Assembly: GCF_049243985.1 (NCBI RefSeq)
Contig: NC_135373.1
Span: forward strand, 100,373,213 to 100,437,212
Length of the DNA stretch: 64,000 bases
Direction of reading: 5' to 3'
DNA from: Paroedura picta
Taxonomy: Eukaryota > Chordata > Lepidosauria > Squamata > Gekkonidae
The notes under the pieces were generated by a model, which did no database searches, had not been told where the DNA came from, and saw only the letters and a list, made by a program, of their open reading frames with translations. Within the stretch, counting starts at the first letter, position 1; every line of letters starts with the position of its first letter. A program made the position numbers and the translations under genes. Shown piece after piece: positions 53,787 through 64,000 of the stretch.

Positions 53787-55905
53787 CCATAAAGTCCATG
53801 TGAACTGCACTGGCAAGTTGTGATGCTGTAGCCTAGGTGATCATGATAGCTCCCAGGTAGGATCAAGCCAGGTAACTGTACCACTAGGCACTATCTAAAA
53901 ATAGAGTTCAGGAGAAGCCAGAGACTTAGATGGGAATGGACAGAAAGATGGTTTCTGAAGTAACAAGTTTATTTGTAGCCTGGGGCTGGGGTGTGGACTT
54001 GGGCTGCAGAAGGGATTACTCTGTTCAATGTGGCATTGTGAAACATTAGCTCATCGCTCACATTCCAGAAGACAGGAACTCTGCTAAGGCAGTAATAGGC
54101 CGGATGCTGGGCTTCCAAGATGAGAGGCTAAGGATATCCCCTCTCCTCTTTGTGCCAATAAGTGATGATACCGCCTTGGACCCCTGGAGTGCTGGGTCTC
54201 TGACGGGGTGATGGTGGAAGTGTCAACAGGTGCTCCATGAAAACCTCGGCTGCTTTCCTTAATCCGTTCTCAAGCATGCTTCATTAGCTTCCAGTCTACT
54301 TCCCTGCGCTTGTCTTTCTGGATTCTGGTTGTTTTGGTTATCATGGATAGAAGCATTTGACAGGAGCGAGGCCTGTTCCAAACAGGACTTCCTTGTAGGT
54401 GGGCAGAAGGGGGAGGGGGGTGCCCTCGCACTCAGCACCACAGGGCAGATCTGAGGCAATCCTGAGCTTCTGTCTGGGGGGGGGGTGCTCAGGACAATGG
54501 AAATCACGCCCCTCCCCTGGTCCTTTACTATTCAGGAGGGAGTCAATATTTCTTCATCAAAGACTCATCATACTTAATAACTTGGGGAGGAAGGTACAAA
54601 TGTTAGCAGTCAGGCCAGGGGGGCCCTGCTGACCTCATTCACCCCCAGGGCCCTCCCTAAGCAGAGGCCAGGGTTCTCCCAGGGTTCATCAAGGCAGAGG
54701 AAGACTGAGGGTTACATGGTACCTTTCAGGGAAGCTTGTCAACCAGGCTTGTCCTGAGGAAGCCCTGACAAGCTCCCAAGAAATCCCCACTTGAAAACCA
54801 GTCTGATGTACAGTATACATTTGTGGGAACTTCCATGAACTCAGGGCTGCACCTCTTCCATTGTGGGTCCTAATTCTAAGTAGACACATTATGATTTGTC
54901 TTTATAGTTGTTTCATGCCGGGCCCTACAGCACAGTGGACATTTCCTTCCTTACCATGTCATAGTTTCTGCCTCCTGCCCCCCTTTTCTACCTGGAAGAC
55001 CTGATACCCATTTTGCCCACTTTTCCTCCATAAGAGCCTGTTGGCCCAGCTCCTGTGTCTTTAAGAGTAGCTGGACACATGAGCCTTTCTCTGCCACTTA
55101 TCTCCACCCTAAGGAAATGGCTACATTTCTTCATGCCAGATTAAATGCACAGGAGCCCTGTCAGGAAAATAACATGGCAACTCTAGGAGCAGTTGTTGGC
55201 TGGAGATACCACCTGTGCCTCTCTTGGGGCTCTCTCCATTTTGGTGTGCTCTTCTAAGGCTTTCTTTCCTTTCCTACCTGCTTGCCTATGAGCTAACCTC
55301 AAGGCATTTGCTTGATGAGATTCCCAGATGCATGCACAAACAATAAAGCAGGGGAAGGTGGTATTATTCTGGAGCTCCCAAAGCCATTCCCTTGAGCGTA
55401 GTCACCCTTCCAGGCTCTTTCCTGCCACTCTTCAGGTGTCCAACAGCTAGAACTGCCATCTGGCTACTGGATCTGAGTCATCTGCCTTCCTGTGTTCCCT
55501 GCCTTCTAGAGCCTCTTCTACGTCAAACGGAACTGCCGCAAATAACAACAAAATGAAGAAGTCTTTGCCAAAAGGTGATAAACAGAAAAGCAGTTGAGGC
55601 TGCTTGCACTGCATGAGCATTGCAAGATGTGTGATCTGCCCCCACACTGCTTTTGCATTACCTGCATTCATGCAGGTCAGTTCCTGCCACTAGCATGAGG
55701 AATGGCTCAGCAAATTTTGTACAACCACATTTGCTGCTTGTGTGCCGCAAGGGGACTGTTTGGGTGTTGCAATAAACACATATGTGAAACAATTCTTCTG
55801 TGAATCTAAAGTATTTACACAGAGATGAAAGTGCCTTCTGCTTCCCTGTCCAAATTGCTGTTCAGCTCTGACTTGGGGGTAGGAAATGCTACCACATCTC
55901 TGGAC
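53787..55905. other. Intergenic DNA, nothing identified
   Basis: No gene or repeat recognised; the open frames are short. Confidence 0.4.
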
Positions 55906-55908
55906 AGA

Positions 55909-56196
55909 TCATAGAATCATAGAGTTGAAGGGGCCATACAGGCCATCTAGTCCAACCCCCTGCTCAACGCAGGATCAGCCCAGAGCATCCTAAAGCATCC
56001 AAGAAAAGTGTGTATCCAGCCTTTGCTTGAAGACTTCCAGTGAGGGGGAGCTCACCACCTCCTTAGGCAGCCTATTCCACTGCTGAACTACTCTGACTGT
56101 GAAATTTTTTTCCCTGATATCTAGCCTATATTGTTGTACTTGTAGTTTAAACCCATTACTACGTGTCCTCTCCTCTGCAGCCAACAGAAACAGCAT
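55909..56196 (-). repeat. CR1 LINE 3' end with an open ORF2 C-terminus
   Basis: The minus-strand frame contains NGFKLQVQQYRLDIREKNF, then VRVVQQWNRLPKEVV and SPSLEVFKQRLD, the hallmark C-terminus of CR1 ORF2, with a stop at 55990. The 3' UTR has GGGTTGGACTAGATGGCCTG and ends in ATGATTCTATGAT. It is truncated to under 300 bp and cannot move on its own. Confidence 0.93.
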
Positions 56197-56847
56197 TACT
56201 CAATGCTGGTGCAAAGAGGCAGCAGAACTACTACTCTTTAGAAGGCTGCCCAATGCTTCTCTGCATGAGTCCCTGAACGGGCATTTCCTCCTTCCAATCA
56301 GGAAGCATACTCAGAAAATGACTGAGGCAGAACTAGTATTGGACTTTATTAGGTGCCAGGCCAAGGAGTTTGCAAAGGAGAATGGCAACATTGTCACCAT
56401 AAGCACAATGAGCATTTGCACTCTGGATGGTCTAGCGGGGCATGAATTTGATCCTGGACTGTGAATTGATACTGAGAACTCCCCGTGCCCAACTGCCCAC
56501 GGCTGAAAACAGAATGCAACGCCCTGCATAGAGCTTTGGTCTGCTCCTGCAGGGCTCCTGTTTTGCTCTTTGTATATTCAGGCTGTTACACACATGGCTT
56601 GTGAAAAACATACCTGCTCTGGGAGATTCTGTCCTTGGCTCAGAGTCTGCCCTTTACTGCAGCAGAGGAGTATAGCCAAACATTCCCTCTCGATGAAATC
56701 AGCAGAGAGAGGTCACTTCCTGTGGAGCTCAAGATCTGTCTTGCCTCCCAAATCACAGCGGTTCTTCTGGCAGCTACTGTGTGACACTGGCATTGTGTTG
56801 GCCCTTTTCTGGTTAAGATTCTCCCAGGCTCTGGACTCAGCTAGTAG

Positions 56848-57020
56848 GGCTCCCAGATCCGATTTGGGAAATACCTGGAGGTTTTGGGGGTGGACCTGCG
56901 GAGAGTGGGGTCCAGGAAGGGACTTCAGTAATACCATAGAGATACATCCATGTTCCAGAGGAACTGAGTTCTATTGCCTGATCCCCAGCCACTATCTGGA
57001 TGTTACGGAGTTGCCATCTA
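56848..57020 (-). repeat. GTTGCCAGCCTCCAGGTGG family copy, minus strand
   Basis: GTAGGGCTCCCAGATCCGAT, ATACCTGGAGGTTTTGGGGG, GGACTTCAGTAATACCATAG and GGAGTTGCCATCTA follow the reversed family order. Confidence 0.6.
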
Positions 57021-58133
57021 ACAATTAGATGTTATGGAGTTGCCAGAAACAGCCTGAAGATAAGGACCATTTAAAAATGCCGCAGGAGTCTGATTGAGTG
57101 TTTTGACATTTGAAAAGGCACTAGGGCAGGTGAGGGGGCGACGATTGGTGATGGAGGGGGGGGGGGAAGGGCCTCAGCAGAGAAATACCCACCCCAAAAC
57201 TGGGCCTGCCCCATTGCCCAGCATTCAGTCACCTCCACTAAGCTTGTCCTCACGATCAGGAAAGTGGGATGGGAAACTGGCAGCCATCAGGGCTGGCCCA
57301 CACCAATGCCCATGCAAGGATGGCAGGGTCTGAGCAACGGGATGGGGGCCCAGGCCCCAGAGAGAGGCCATGGGGGGTTCATGCCAGGCAGTTGAAGGGT
57401 GTTGCACCATTGTAAGCAGTCACCAGGCCTAATTTCAGGTGTCAGGGGTGTGGGCCAGTCAGGGGATTTATGAGGACCGTGCCCTAGATAACGCCATTGC
57501 TGGTGGGGGCCAGGACAACAGCACAGGCTCCTGCTATTCTGAGGGTGACTGGGCCCTTGTGGCCTTCAGCTTACAGATTTTAGAAGACACAACCCACAAG
57601 GGAAAGAGACTGGGGGAAAGGTAGCAAACGGAGATTGCTCTTTCAGTGCCAGCCAGCTTTTATATCCAAACTGATCTTCTTTTGGTGGGGGTCTTGCAGG
57701 GCCGGTTTAACCTTGTAGCAGACCCTGCATGGTGCCTCCCCCCTCCCCCCATGGATCAGGACTGTGGCCTCTCTCCTCCCCCATTTTCCCTCTTTAAGGT
57801 CGCTTGGAATGACACCCCTTTCCCCTGTGGGGGGGGCTCCTCCTCCCCCAGTCTGGCTGCTCCTGCTGCAATTGTACTTGTCTAGGACCCTGCACATCCT
57901 TACTGGCAGGGGTGCTACGGACCCCCAAACCCTTAAACCACTGGTAGTATCTTTCCCTTTGTCATGTTTTCTCCAAACAATCCTGTGAGGAAGTTCAAGC
58001 TGAGAGGGGGTGCCAGGACCTAGGCCGTGCCCAAAATATCCAGGCCAGAGTGGGGATTTGAGACACACCTTCCAGATCTCAATCTAACATCATACTGATT
58101 CCATCACTTGGACTGACAGACCGTAGTGTAACA
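57021..58133. other. Intergenic DNA, nothing identified
   Basis: G- and C-rich runs (57158-57168, 57729-57739, 57831-57837) but no gene or repeat recognised. The last eight bases are a target duplication. Confidence 0.4.
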
Positions 58134-58269
58134 CAGGGGTAGTCAACCTGTGGTCCTCCAGACGTCCACGGACTACAATTCCCATGAGCCCCTGCCAGCA
58201 AATGCTGGCAGGGGCTCATGGGAATTGTAGTCCATGGACATCTGGAAGACCACAGGTTGACTACCCCTG
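58134..58269. mobile_element. Palindromic hAT element (CAGGGGTAGTCAACCTG family), 136 bp, intact
   Basis: Near-perfect palindrome with centre GCCAGCAAATGCTGGC. A perfect 8-bp target duplication, GTGTAACA, is at 58126-58133 and 58270-58277. It is non-autonomous, with no coding capacity. The 8-bp duplication and the CAGGG termini place it in hAT. Confidence 0.95.
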
Positions 58270-58439
58270 GTGTAACACACTGATGATGCAACCTCCTAGT
58301 AGGCCTTAGGCCTCGGGCTGATGGCAAGGCAAGCCTGGCTTCCCCTTAACGTCTGCAGACACTGTTGGGGAATCAGCCACCCTTTGGCTGTGAATAAACT
58401 GATGTGGTTGACCTCTCAGGGAAAGAAATGGAAACAAGG

Positions 58440-58630
58440 ATGCCAGCCTCCAGGTGGGGCCTGGGGATCCCCCAGAATTAAAGCTCATCTCCAGGCTACA
58501 GAGAAGAGTTTCCCTGGAGTAATGGGTGCTTGGGAGGATGGACTCTATGGCATTGCACCCCATGGAGGTCCTTGTCCTCCTCAGACTCCTCCCCAAATCT
58601 CAAGGAGTTTTCCAATCTGGATCTAGCAAC
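58440..58630 (+). repeat. GTTGCCAGCCTCCAGGTGG family, best copy
   Basis: ATGCCAGCCTCCAGGTGGGG, CCTGGGGATCCCCCAGAATT, AAGCTCATCTCCAGGCTACA, GACTCTATGGCATTGCACCC and TCTCAAGGAGTTTTCCAA give the fullest consensus order seen here. Confidence 0.75.
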
Positions 58631-58944
58631 TATTCTCCCCTCCCCCCCTCATCCCTTGCCAGTGGCCAGAGGGGAGCTGGCATCCCTAAATGGAAATACA
58701 GCCACCATGCTGCATGTGATGTGTGAAGAGTGGGGATCCTACCAGCTCCTAAAATGAACAACTACTCTACAGAGTAAAGAGCAGGCCTTTCTTTATCTCT
58801 GCCTCTTTTTACACAGCAAGTGTTGGCAATATGGTGGAAGAAAGCATGGTGTTTAATTCTCCAAGTTCTTTGTTCTTGGGAAGAGAGTGAATAAGTGAGC
58901 TCTTTAAAGGAGGTCTGCATAACCTGTACCCCACCAAGGCAAAG

Positions 58945-59015
58945 ACATGTAAGCCACTTTGAGACTCCTTTGGGTAGAGAAACGTGGCATATAAGAACCA
59001 ACTCTTCTTCTAATA
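58945..59015 (+). repeat. 3' fragment of the tRNA-derived SINE
   Basis: GTAAGCCACTTTGAGACTCC, then GTGGCATATAAGAACCAACT and TTCTTC. Confidence 0.85.
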
Positions 59016-60108
59016 ATAAAAATACCTCTAGCTCTTTTATTTGGTTCATGCAGGGATTTCAACTAGAGAGGTCACACCTAGCCTAGTCCCCTGTGCTATA
59101 CCCCCCTCCCCCAAGTGCAGAGGATGGCTCAGCTATCCTTCCCCCAGATTCTTCAAAAGGGAAACTGATGGATGAAACACAATACAAATATTCTCCCTTC
59201 TTTATCAGTCTTGGCTTTAAAATTCTGCCCACTCCACAGTCTGAAATCTTGTTTCTATTTTTCCGAATCACTCCTTGAGTTACAGCCGCTCAAGATAAGT
59301 CAGGTGGGCCAGATGGTAGAAATAAGAGGCCCTGGGGTCACGTGTGGCACACACAGCATGAGTTCCTTTTTCCAGGGCCTGCTGTTGGTGTGCTGGGAGG
59401 GGTGTGCTGGGAGGAAACTGAAAGTGTCACATAGCATTTTCTTCTGTTGTTGGCAGCTTAGGATGCAGGTAAACTGTATAAGGTCTGGTGTTATCTCTGC
59501 TGAAAGACAAACAGAAAGGGGAAAGTGAGAAGGAATTCCTGATCAAAAAGGCTCGTTATCTTCTTTCCGTTTCCTTTGCCCCACAGAGATATGGTGGCCT
59601 CAATGCGCTGTTGTTCCTCCCAGGGCTCTCCCTCCTCCCTTTCTTCTCACCTGTGGTACCTGTGCAGTCACTTGAAACCACATTCCAGCCCACAGCAATG
59701 CTCCTCATTCTTCAGACCCGCTGCTTGCTGGATGATTACTACAATGAGCACTACTCCAGTGCAGGCGCTGTGTAGAGTCACAGAGATGTGGACAAATAAT
59801 TGAGCACCCAACAGTTCAGTGCACGTCCTGCTCACCCATCACAACTGACTTTCAACAGGCTATTTATGAGAAGCTTTAGATTGTCTGGTGGTTTCGATCA
59901 CCACATGTTCAAACAATATCCCCATCATATCTAGTTTAACCTTAAGAATTTTCCAAAAACAAAAACACAAGTTCCCAGTTTTCAAGGTTAAGGAAAAACA
60001 TGTGAATATATGCAAACTGTCTCTGCTGTAAGCCCGGAAATTAAAGACCAGGCAAGGCTTCCAGAACTGACATAGCAAATCCAGCTGAATGGTTTGTGGA
60101 TCAGTGGT
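59016..60108. other. Intergenic DNA, nothing identified
   Basis: No gene or repeat recognised. Confidence 0.4.
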
Positions 60109-60112
60109 TTGT

Positions 60113-60193
60113 CCATCCATCCATCCATCCATCCATCCATCCATCCATCCATCCATCCATCCATCCATCCATCCATCCATCCATCCATCCATC
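60113..60193. repeat. (CCAT)n microsatellite, about 20 units
   Basis: An uninterrupted tetranucleotide run. It lies at the 3' end of the adjoining minus-strand SINE and reads GATG on that strand. Confidence 0.97.
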
Positions 60194-60372
60194 ACTTTTG
60201 TATCTTGCCCTTGTTCTACAGAGCTTGAAATGTCATCCATTGTTCTGCCCTCTTTCATTGTAGCCTCACAGCTGGCCCAAGGTCACCTAGTAAGTTTTCA
60301 TGATAGAGTAAGGATTAGAACCGAGGTCTTGCAGAGCCTACTGCAACATTCTTAACAATTATACTATACTGG
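60194..60372 (-). repeat. tRNA-derived SINE, minus strand, with expanded tail
   Basis: On the minus strand the head CCAGTATAGTATAATTGTTA, B-box-like GGTTCTAATCC and GGTGACCTTGGGCCAGCTG run into a GATG tail that has grown into the microsatellite. Confidence 0.7.
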
Positions 60373-60582
60373 TTTTCTTTGCATTGAGAAGAGTCAATTC
60401 CCAGCATCTATACTTGAAGGATGGCAGGTAAGCAAGGGTTAGGAGAAAGGTTTTCTGCCTGAGAACAGGCAATACTAGGGCAGGTGAGTCACCAGCCTGA
60501 GTTGGTATAAAGTTGTTTCATGTATTCAAGCCATTTGTTTAGATTCCAGAGATCCCTCTGGAACTTATCATATGCTGTTTCA

Positions 60583-60806
60583 AGAGTCAACGTGGTGCAG
60601 CAGATAAAAGTTGGGCTAGAATCTGGGAGTCTCAGGTTCAAATTCCCATGTTGCTGTGTGGAAATTCACTGCGTGAGTTTAAGTGGTGCACACTCTCTCA
60701 GCCTAACCGACTTCAAAGAGCTTTTGTGATAATAAAATGGAGAAGAGAATGATTTCACCTCTTGGGTCCCTACTGAGGAGAAAGGTGGGATATAAATTCA
60801 GTTCCT
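60583..60806 (+). repeat. Old tRNA-derived SINE
   Basis: AACGTGGTGCAGCAGATAAA, CTCAGGTTCAAATTCCCA (B box) and AAGGTGGGATATAAATTCAG mark head, B box and tail. Confidence 0.65.
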
Positions 60807-63800
60807 CTCTTTTGCTTCTTAGCTATGCAGAGCTTACAGTACAGAGCACCCTCATTTCTCGTTGCAGTTCTCAAGCTTTGGATGTCTGGCAGGACACGTA
60901 ATGAGGGGGAGAGGGGAAGCTGTGCAACTCTGTGCCGTTCTCACTTGGCTGAACACTTCTGAGGCTCCATGACCAGATACTGTTCCTGTGGTTGGAGGAA
61001 GTGGTTTTGCCTTTACCTTGACAGCAGTTTCAGTTCTGTGCTGGAGAAAGAGATTAAGATCTCCTTCTACACTGCAAAGCAAAATCACTGGGGTTATTGT
61101 GCTCATTTAGGAAGGAGAGCCTGTCCTCACTGACAGCAAGAAGAAGGTCATGGTGGGGATCTATACGTTTGGTGAAATGAGATTCCCTGAGAGGGGAATG
61201 AAGCACATATAGACTATAGCACTGTTTACGCACACAATTTGACTGAGAGCCCATTCTCATGACCAGACCAGCCCATGGCTCCTGCAGAAACAAGGCATAC
61301 TACGGTGGCTTCCATTCTGTGGGGAGGGAATGGCTTTTAGCATGTGCACAATTCAGCCTTATGCCAAATGGCTGGCATGGGCTTTGAACTATTGTGAGAA
61401 TCAGCCTTCAAAATCATGACAAACTCGGGTATTCATAAAGGCTATGGGGGGGGGGGGGGAGGTTGGGAATCCAGAGGCTGTGACTAACAAAGTCCCCAGG
61501 TGACTATCAATGGTAAACTTGAATTCTGAGGGACTGTCCTAGTAAGGTAATAGCACCATGACACATGCTACACAAGCACTGATGGGGAAGGGGGATGCAA
61601 GAGAACAATGAGAAGATGAAAAATACGCTGTGAGGGGCTTTTATGATAAAGAAACTCAACATCAGAAATTGGGATATATATTTGGTATAAATAAATCACA
61701 GGCTTCCTGAAGTGTAGGTAAAATACAGCCTGCCTATTAAAAATGTTTTTTAAAGGAGAATGCCTTCAAGAAAACTCTTGTTCTAGAAAAGTGGGAGAAA
61801 GCTAGAAAAGGAGTCTGAAAAGTCTCAGTTTTTGAAACAAATGTGAATCTGATATGAAGCATATTTAAAAATGAGGCATTTGAGGTAAAGTCAGTGCATC
61901 TGACTCCACAGAAAGGCACAAACTAGCTAAGAGGGACCTGATTCCTCACAAATTGCATGCATTAGTGAGTGCATTCTTTTGCTGTCGTTTTCTAAAATAT
62001 ATGTTTACAGTACTATATCCCACAGAAAACCAACTTTTTTCATAACAAATGTACATCAAATGGTACTGTTAAATGGTATCAAATTCCGTCATGTAAAATT
62101 TTTAAAAATGCCAACTTGAGGTAAATATTAGCCTTGGATTTATTTCCCTACTGATGTTCATACTTCTCAGAATTCTGGGCATAATCTATATAATAATTTC
62201 ATCTCCTTGGAAGAAAGACAGATTACAAAACCTGTAATAAACAAAACCATGGAGTTATGGGGGGGGGAGTTGCTCTCCCACCCCAATCGTTACCAGGGCC
62301 AAACCTGTTTTGCTTCCGAGATCTGACAAAACAGGGACATCCAGGTCAGGAGAATAAACCAAACAAATTTTCATTTAATTTCAGTTTGGTCTTGCACCAG
62401 GTTTCCCAGCCACACACAAATACATGCCATGGGGGTCACAGCAATTTCTAACTGCCCCCTAATCTGTTCCATGACTTCAGCCAGCATTCTCCCTCGCTTC
62501 CACCCCCCTCCCTACAGTCTGAATTGTTCCACAGACTTCTTCTGCAGACCAGAGCCCAGGCAAGTTGTCTGGTGCTAGTGACCTTTCCTAAGGACAATGG
62601 TTGCTATTGAAATGGGTCTGGAATGCTAAATGTGACCATAGATGCAAAGGCATCAGTCTTGGCCATGGACATATCGAGACTCAGAGGGTTCCTCTCAGCT
62701 TCAGGACAGCTGAAAGCAGGGGGCTAGCATTTGGGGGAAGTAGAGAAAGGGGTCTTGTCTTTCATTTAGACCCAGTTTCCCATGCTTCTCCATTTGGTGT
62801 GCCAAGCTTTGGGGGTCAGATAGCTGTCTTTCCACTTAGTCACTTCCATCCCCTCAGCAAACGCAAGCCTGGGAGAAGAAATGGAATGCAGGCTGCTGTT
62901 TATCCATAACAACGTGGGCTTCCATTGGGGCAACGGACTTCCCTCCTACACCATGTGATCCGGGAGCTGCTCTGCTAGAGCGGGACCACCTCAGAGGTCA
63001 TGGAAGAGTTCAGCCTCTGTGGTCCAGTGAGCCCTTAGTTCTCCTACTAAGGCGACTGTCAATCGAAGACAAAGTAGGGCCTGACACATGTGACAGAATT
63101 GTTAAAGGGGAACTCGGAGGCAGCGCAGATAAACGGCGAAGGGCCGCAGTCTGAGGAATCCTTGCTTCGGATTCCGTACTCTCCCACTGTCTGTCGGCAT
63201 TAGCGCTGGTCACATCACATTACTATAACCTTAGGAAGTCCTTGCAAGTGAAAGGGGGAAGCCCGCTAAACCCTGGCTTTCTCCCTTGATGAAGGAAACG
63301 TCTCAGTGAATGCATTCAACGTTTAAAGGTAAAGAGTGGTTAAAGCAATTCTCATCCCCCGTCCCCCCTCCCCGAAACCCTGTTAGAGCACTGATGCAAG
63401 TCAGCTCTCAGGCAGGAGGGTTGTTGCTGCAGTGGAGCAGCCAGGTCTGTAGCACATTTTCAACACACCAGGGCCAAGACTGGGACCGTGCAAGGGTTAA
63501 AACACCGGCAATCTCTGCAAACAGGTAAATAGCAAGCGTGGCTGGGTTACTATCTAGGCCAGACTGTCAGGCACCAAAGGCTCAACCTAGGCTCAGGCTC
63601 TTGCTTCCTGTGCCACAACAGCTGCAGGTTGGAGGTAAGAACAACCACCAGGGCCAGTTTCAAATTGGTGGTGGGGGGTGGTCTTGCGCATAGAGTGTCC
63701 TTTCTCCTCTCTGCCTACCACCAGGTCCCTCCCATGCCTCCCTCGCCACCTGCTGGCCCACATGCCTGGGCATCCTTCCCCTGTGCCCTCATGAACCCCT

Positions 63801-64000
63801 TTGCCACCTGCACTCACATCTGCTGGCACTACACACCTGCCTGTTCCCTCCCAATTCTGAGCAGTGCATACTGCTGGGGTCATGGATAGCAAAGTGCTTC
63901 TGATCCAGATGGCAGGGCAGGCAGCAGGGCAGGCAGATGGTGAGTGGCGCTGGACCCTGGTAGGGCTGCAAACCCTGGGTTAAGATTTGGTAGGTGGGGC
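60807..64000. other. Intergenic DNA, nothing identified
   Basis: There is a G-run at about 61448-61460 and a CpG-bearing patch at about 63040-63300. No exon, RNA gene or clear repeat was recognised; open frames up to 102 codons show no protein features. Confidence 0.4.

Noticed and set aside
60113-60193. Regular repeat resembling an array
   Set aside because: It is a four-base tandem run with no spacers, not a CRISPR array; the genome is a vertebrate's.
59860-60258. Protein with repeated MDGW units
   Set aside because: This is the translation of the (CCAT)n microsatellite.
14200-64000. PDGFB or other neighbours expected from human synteny
   Set aside because: I looked for the conserved cysteine-knot coding pattern and signal peptide and saw neither in any frame.

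Overview
The window is vertebrate nuclear DNA, most likely from a squamate reptile (lizard, gecko or snake). The host call rests on its repeats: intact Sauria SINEs ending in ACCTTT units, Bov-B LINE 3' ends, SINEs with a 5S rRNA-derived head, CR1 LINE tails and several small hAT families. I cannot name the species. Nothing here looks bacterial or viral in organisation. Layout: 1-5500 is AT-rich intergenic DNA. It holds one unidentified 315-codon open frame on the minus strand (2696-3643), a Sauria SINE and two fold-back repeat copies. At 5500-5740 lies a CpG-rich promoter. From about 5706 to 14160 runs a complete ten-exon RPL3 gene on the plus strand, encoding 403 residues of ribosomal protein uL3. 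Its introns host two box C/D snoRNAs I can recognise, SNORD43 in intron 3 and a SNORD83-type RNA in intron 5, plus a weaker candidate in intron 8. Intron 9 is swollen by two hAT elements, each carrying a second, smaller hAT element inside it. From 14160 to 64000 I find no convincing protein-coding gene. This 50 kb is repeat-studded intergenic DNA with Sauria SINEs, tRNA- and 5S-derived SINEs, CR1 and Bov-B tails, palindromic hAT elements with 8-bp target duplications, an 870-bp CpG-rich element with terminal inverted repeats, an LTR-like fossil, many copies of an unnamed GTTGCCAGCCTCCAGGTGG family, and microsatellites. How the parts work together: RPL3 is a TOP-type housekeeping gene that supplies a 60S ribosomal protein, while its introns supply snoRNAs that guide rRNA 2'-O-methylation, so one transcript feeds two parts of ribosome production. 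In human, PDGFB lies tens of kb beyond the RPL3 3' end in the same direction, so the empty right-hand part may be its upstream region; no PDGFB exon was seen. I found no clearly new biological system. The most useful leads are the unidentified ORF head-to-head with RPL3, the intron 8 snoRNA candidate, the target preference and nesting of the hAT families, the 870-bp element, and the fold-back repeats.
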